NCBI GenBank assembly: GCA_016649785.1
Contig: JAENXB010000184.1
Span: forward strand, 1 to 5,802
Length of the DNA: 5,802 nucleotides
Direction: 5' to 3'
From: Flavobacteriaceae bacterium
GTDB taxonomy: Bacteria > Bacteroidota > Bacteroidia > Flavobacteriales > Flavobacteriaceae
The translations under genes were made by a program, and so were the position numbers. The notes below the pieces were generated by a model. The model did not search any database. It saw only the letters and a list, made by a program, of their open reading frames with translations, and was not told the DNA's origin. This document shows positions 5,559 to 5,802 of the stretch, piece by piece. How positions within the stretch are numbered: the first letter of the stretch is position 1; every line of letters begins with the position of its first letter.

Positions 5559-5802
5559 TTACAGACCTAATAATCCGGCAATAACTACTTCCATGGTAAT
5601 TTCAGTATTAGCTTCTACAGAAAATGCCTGTAAATCTATTGCTGTAGCAGAACTGGCATCTAGCATACCCTCAAATTCCATGCTGCCATTGCTGTTTGTG
5701 TCAGAAAAAGAGGCGAAATGAAGTTCATACTCCCCTTCTTCAATAAAGTGAAGTTCAAAATCTCCATCAGCTTTGCTCACAGATGAACTGCTGACCGCAT
5801 TG
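5559..5802 (-). CDS. C-terminal part of a putative secreted/lipoprotein beta-sandwich protein (DUF4382 or carboxypeptidase-regulatory-like)
   Basis: The minus-strand frame is open from the right edge to a TAA at 5561-5559, giving 80 visible residues. It runs in frame past the GTG at 5780-5778, so that codon is most likely an internal valine and the true start lies outside the window. The visible end starts NAVSSSSVSKADGDFELHF, then EEGEYELHFASFSDTNSNG, and ends EITMEVVIAGLLGL. The D-G-D-F strand followed by E-E-G-E-Y is the pattern of carboxypeptidase-regulatory/Cna-B-like folds (S.DG.F.F..L..G.Y.L.F), and the serine-rich linker before it fits a domain boundary. This kind of domain often closes DUF4382 lipoproteins in Flavobacteria. 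The DTNSNGSMEFEG loop resembles a calcium-binding DxNxNG turn but lacks the usual final acidic residue at position 12. The gene converges on the four-gene cluster. Coding status is well supported; the family is tentative because most of the gene is missing. Confidence 0.65.
   Translation of the reverse strand, partial: NAVSSSSVSKADGDFELHFIEEGEYELHFASFSDTNSNGSMEFEGMLDASSATAIDLQAFSVEANTEITMEVVIAGLLGL

Noticed and set aside
5395..5721. Plus-strand open frame of 108 codons with repeated L-D-F-G-F residues
   Set aside because: It starts at the edge of palindrome 1, runs through both palindromes and the 15-bp repeat (which gives the five-residue repeat only because 15 is a multiple of 3), and then overlaps the better supported minus-strand coding end.
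5559..5780. Start of the right-hand minus-strand gene at the GTG at 5780
   Set aside because: The frame stays open upstream to the window edge and the protein begins in the middle of a beta-strand domain with no signal peptide, so the GTG reads as an internal valine.

Overview
The window looks like a piece of chromosome from a member of the Bacteroidota, most likely Flavobacteriaceae; the genus cannot be fixed from the sequence. The evidence is: AT-rich DNA; start codons with A/T-rich leaders and no clear Shine-Dalgarno sequence; promoter-like TAnnTTTG boxes of the Bacteroidota type; a type B ribosomal protein L31; a DUF4199 membrane protein; and a long phosphoglucomutase-type phospho-sugar mutase.

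Layout. Positions 1-68 (minus strand) hold the first 22 codons of a type B L31 gene that runs off the left edge. Positions 69-251 are a divergent promoter region, with a good promoter for L31 and a weaker one for the rightward genes. From 252 to 5375 four genes lie on the plus strand with gaps of only 17, 45 and 10 bp: a four-helix DUF4199 protein, a DPM1/GtrB-like family 2 glycosyltransferase with two C-terminal membrane helices, a phospho-sugar mutase of the alpha-D-phosphohexomutase superfamily, and a full-length MsbA-like ABC half-transporter. They are probably one transcription unit, perhaps with an internal promoter before the mutase.

Positions 5376-5558 are a gene-free convergent junction. 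It carries two different long palindromes one after the other, then about 60 bp of tandem TTTTGGA/TTTTTGGA repeats. From the right edge to 5559 (minus strand) lies the 3' end of a gene whose visible part resembles the C-terminal beta-sandwich of secreted or lipoprotein carboxypeptidase-regulatory-like/DUF4382 proteins.

How the genes may work together (inference): the mutase would interconvert hexose-6-phosphate and hexose-1-phosphate and so feed nucleotide-sugar synthesis. The glycosyltransferase would place a sugar on a polyprenyl-phosphate or similar membrane acceptor. The ABC exporter could flip a lipid or glycolipid. This fits an envelope-glycan role, but each gene is also common on its own in Flavobacteria.

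No new defence, mobile or CRISPR system is visible. The least expected signals are a perfect 14-bp inverted repeat inside the start of the glycosyltransferase gene and the nested symmetry of the two intergenic palindromes.
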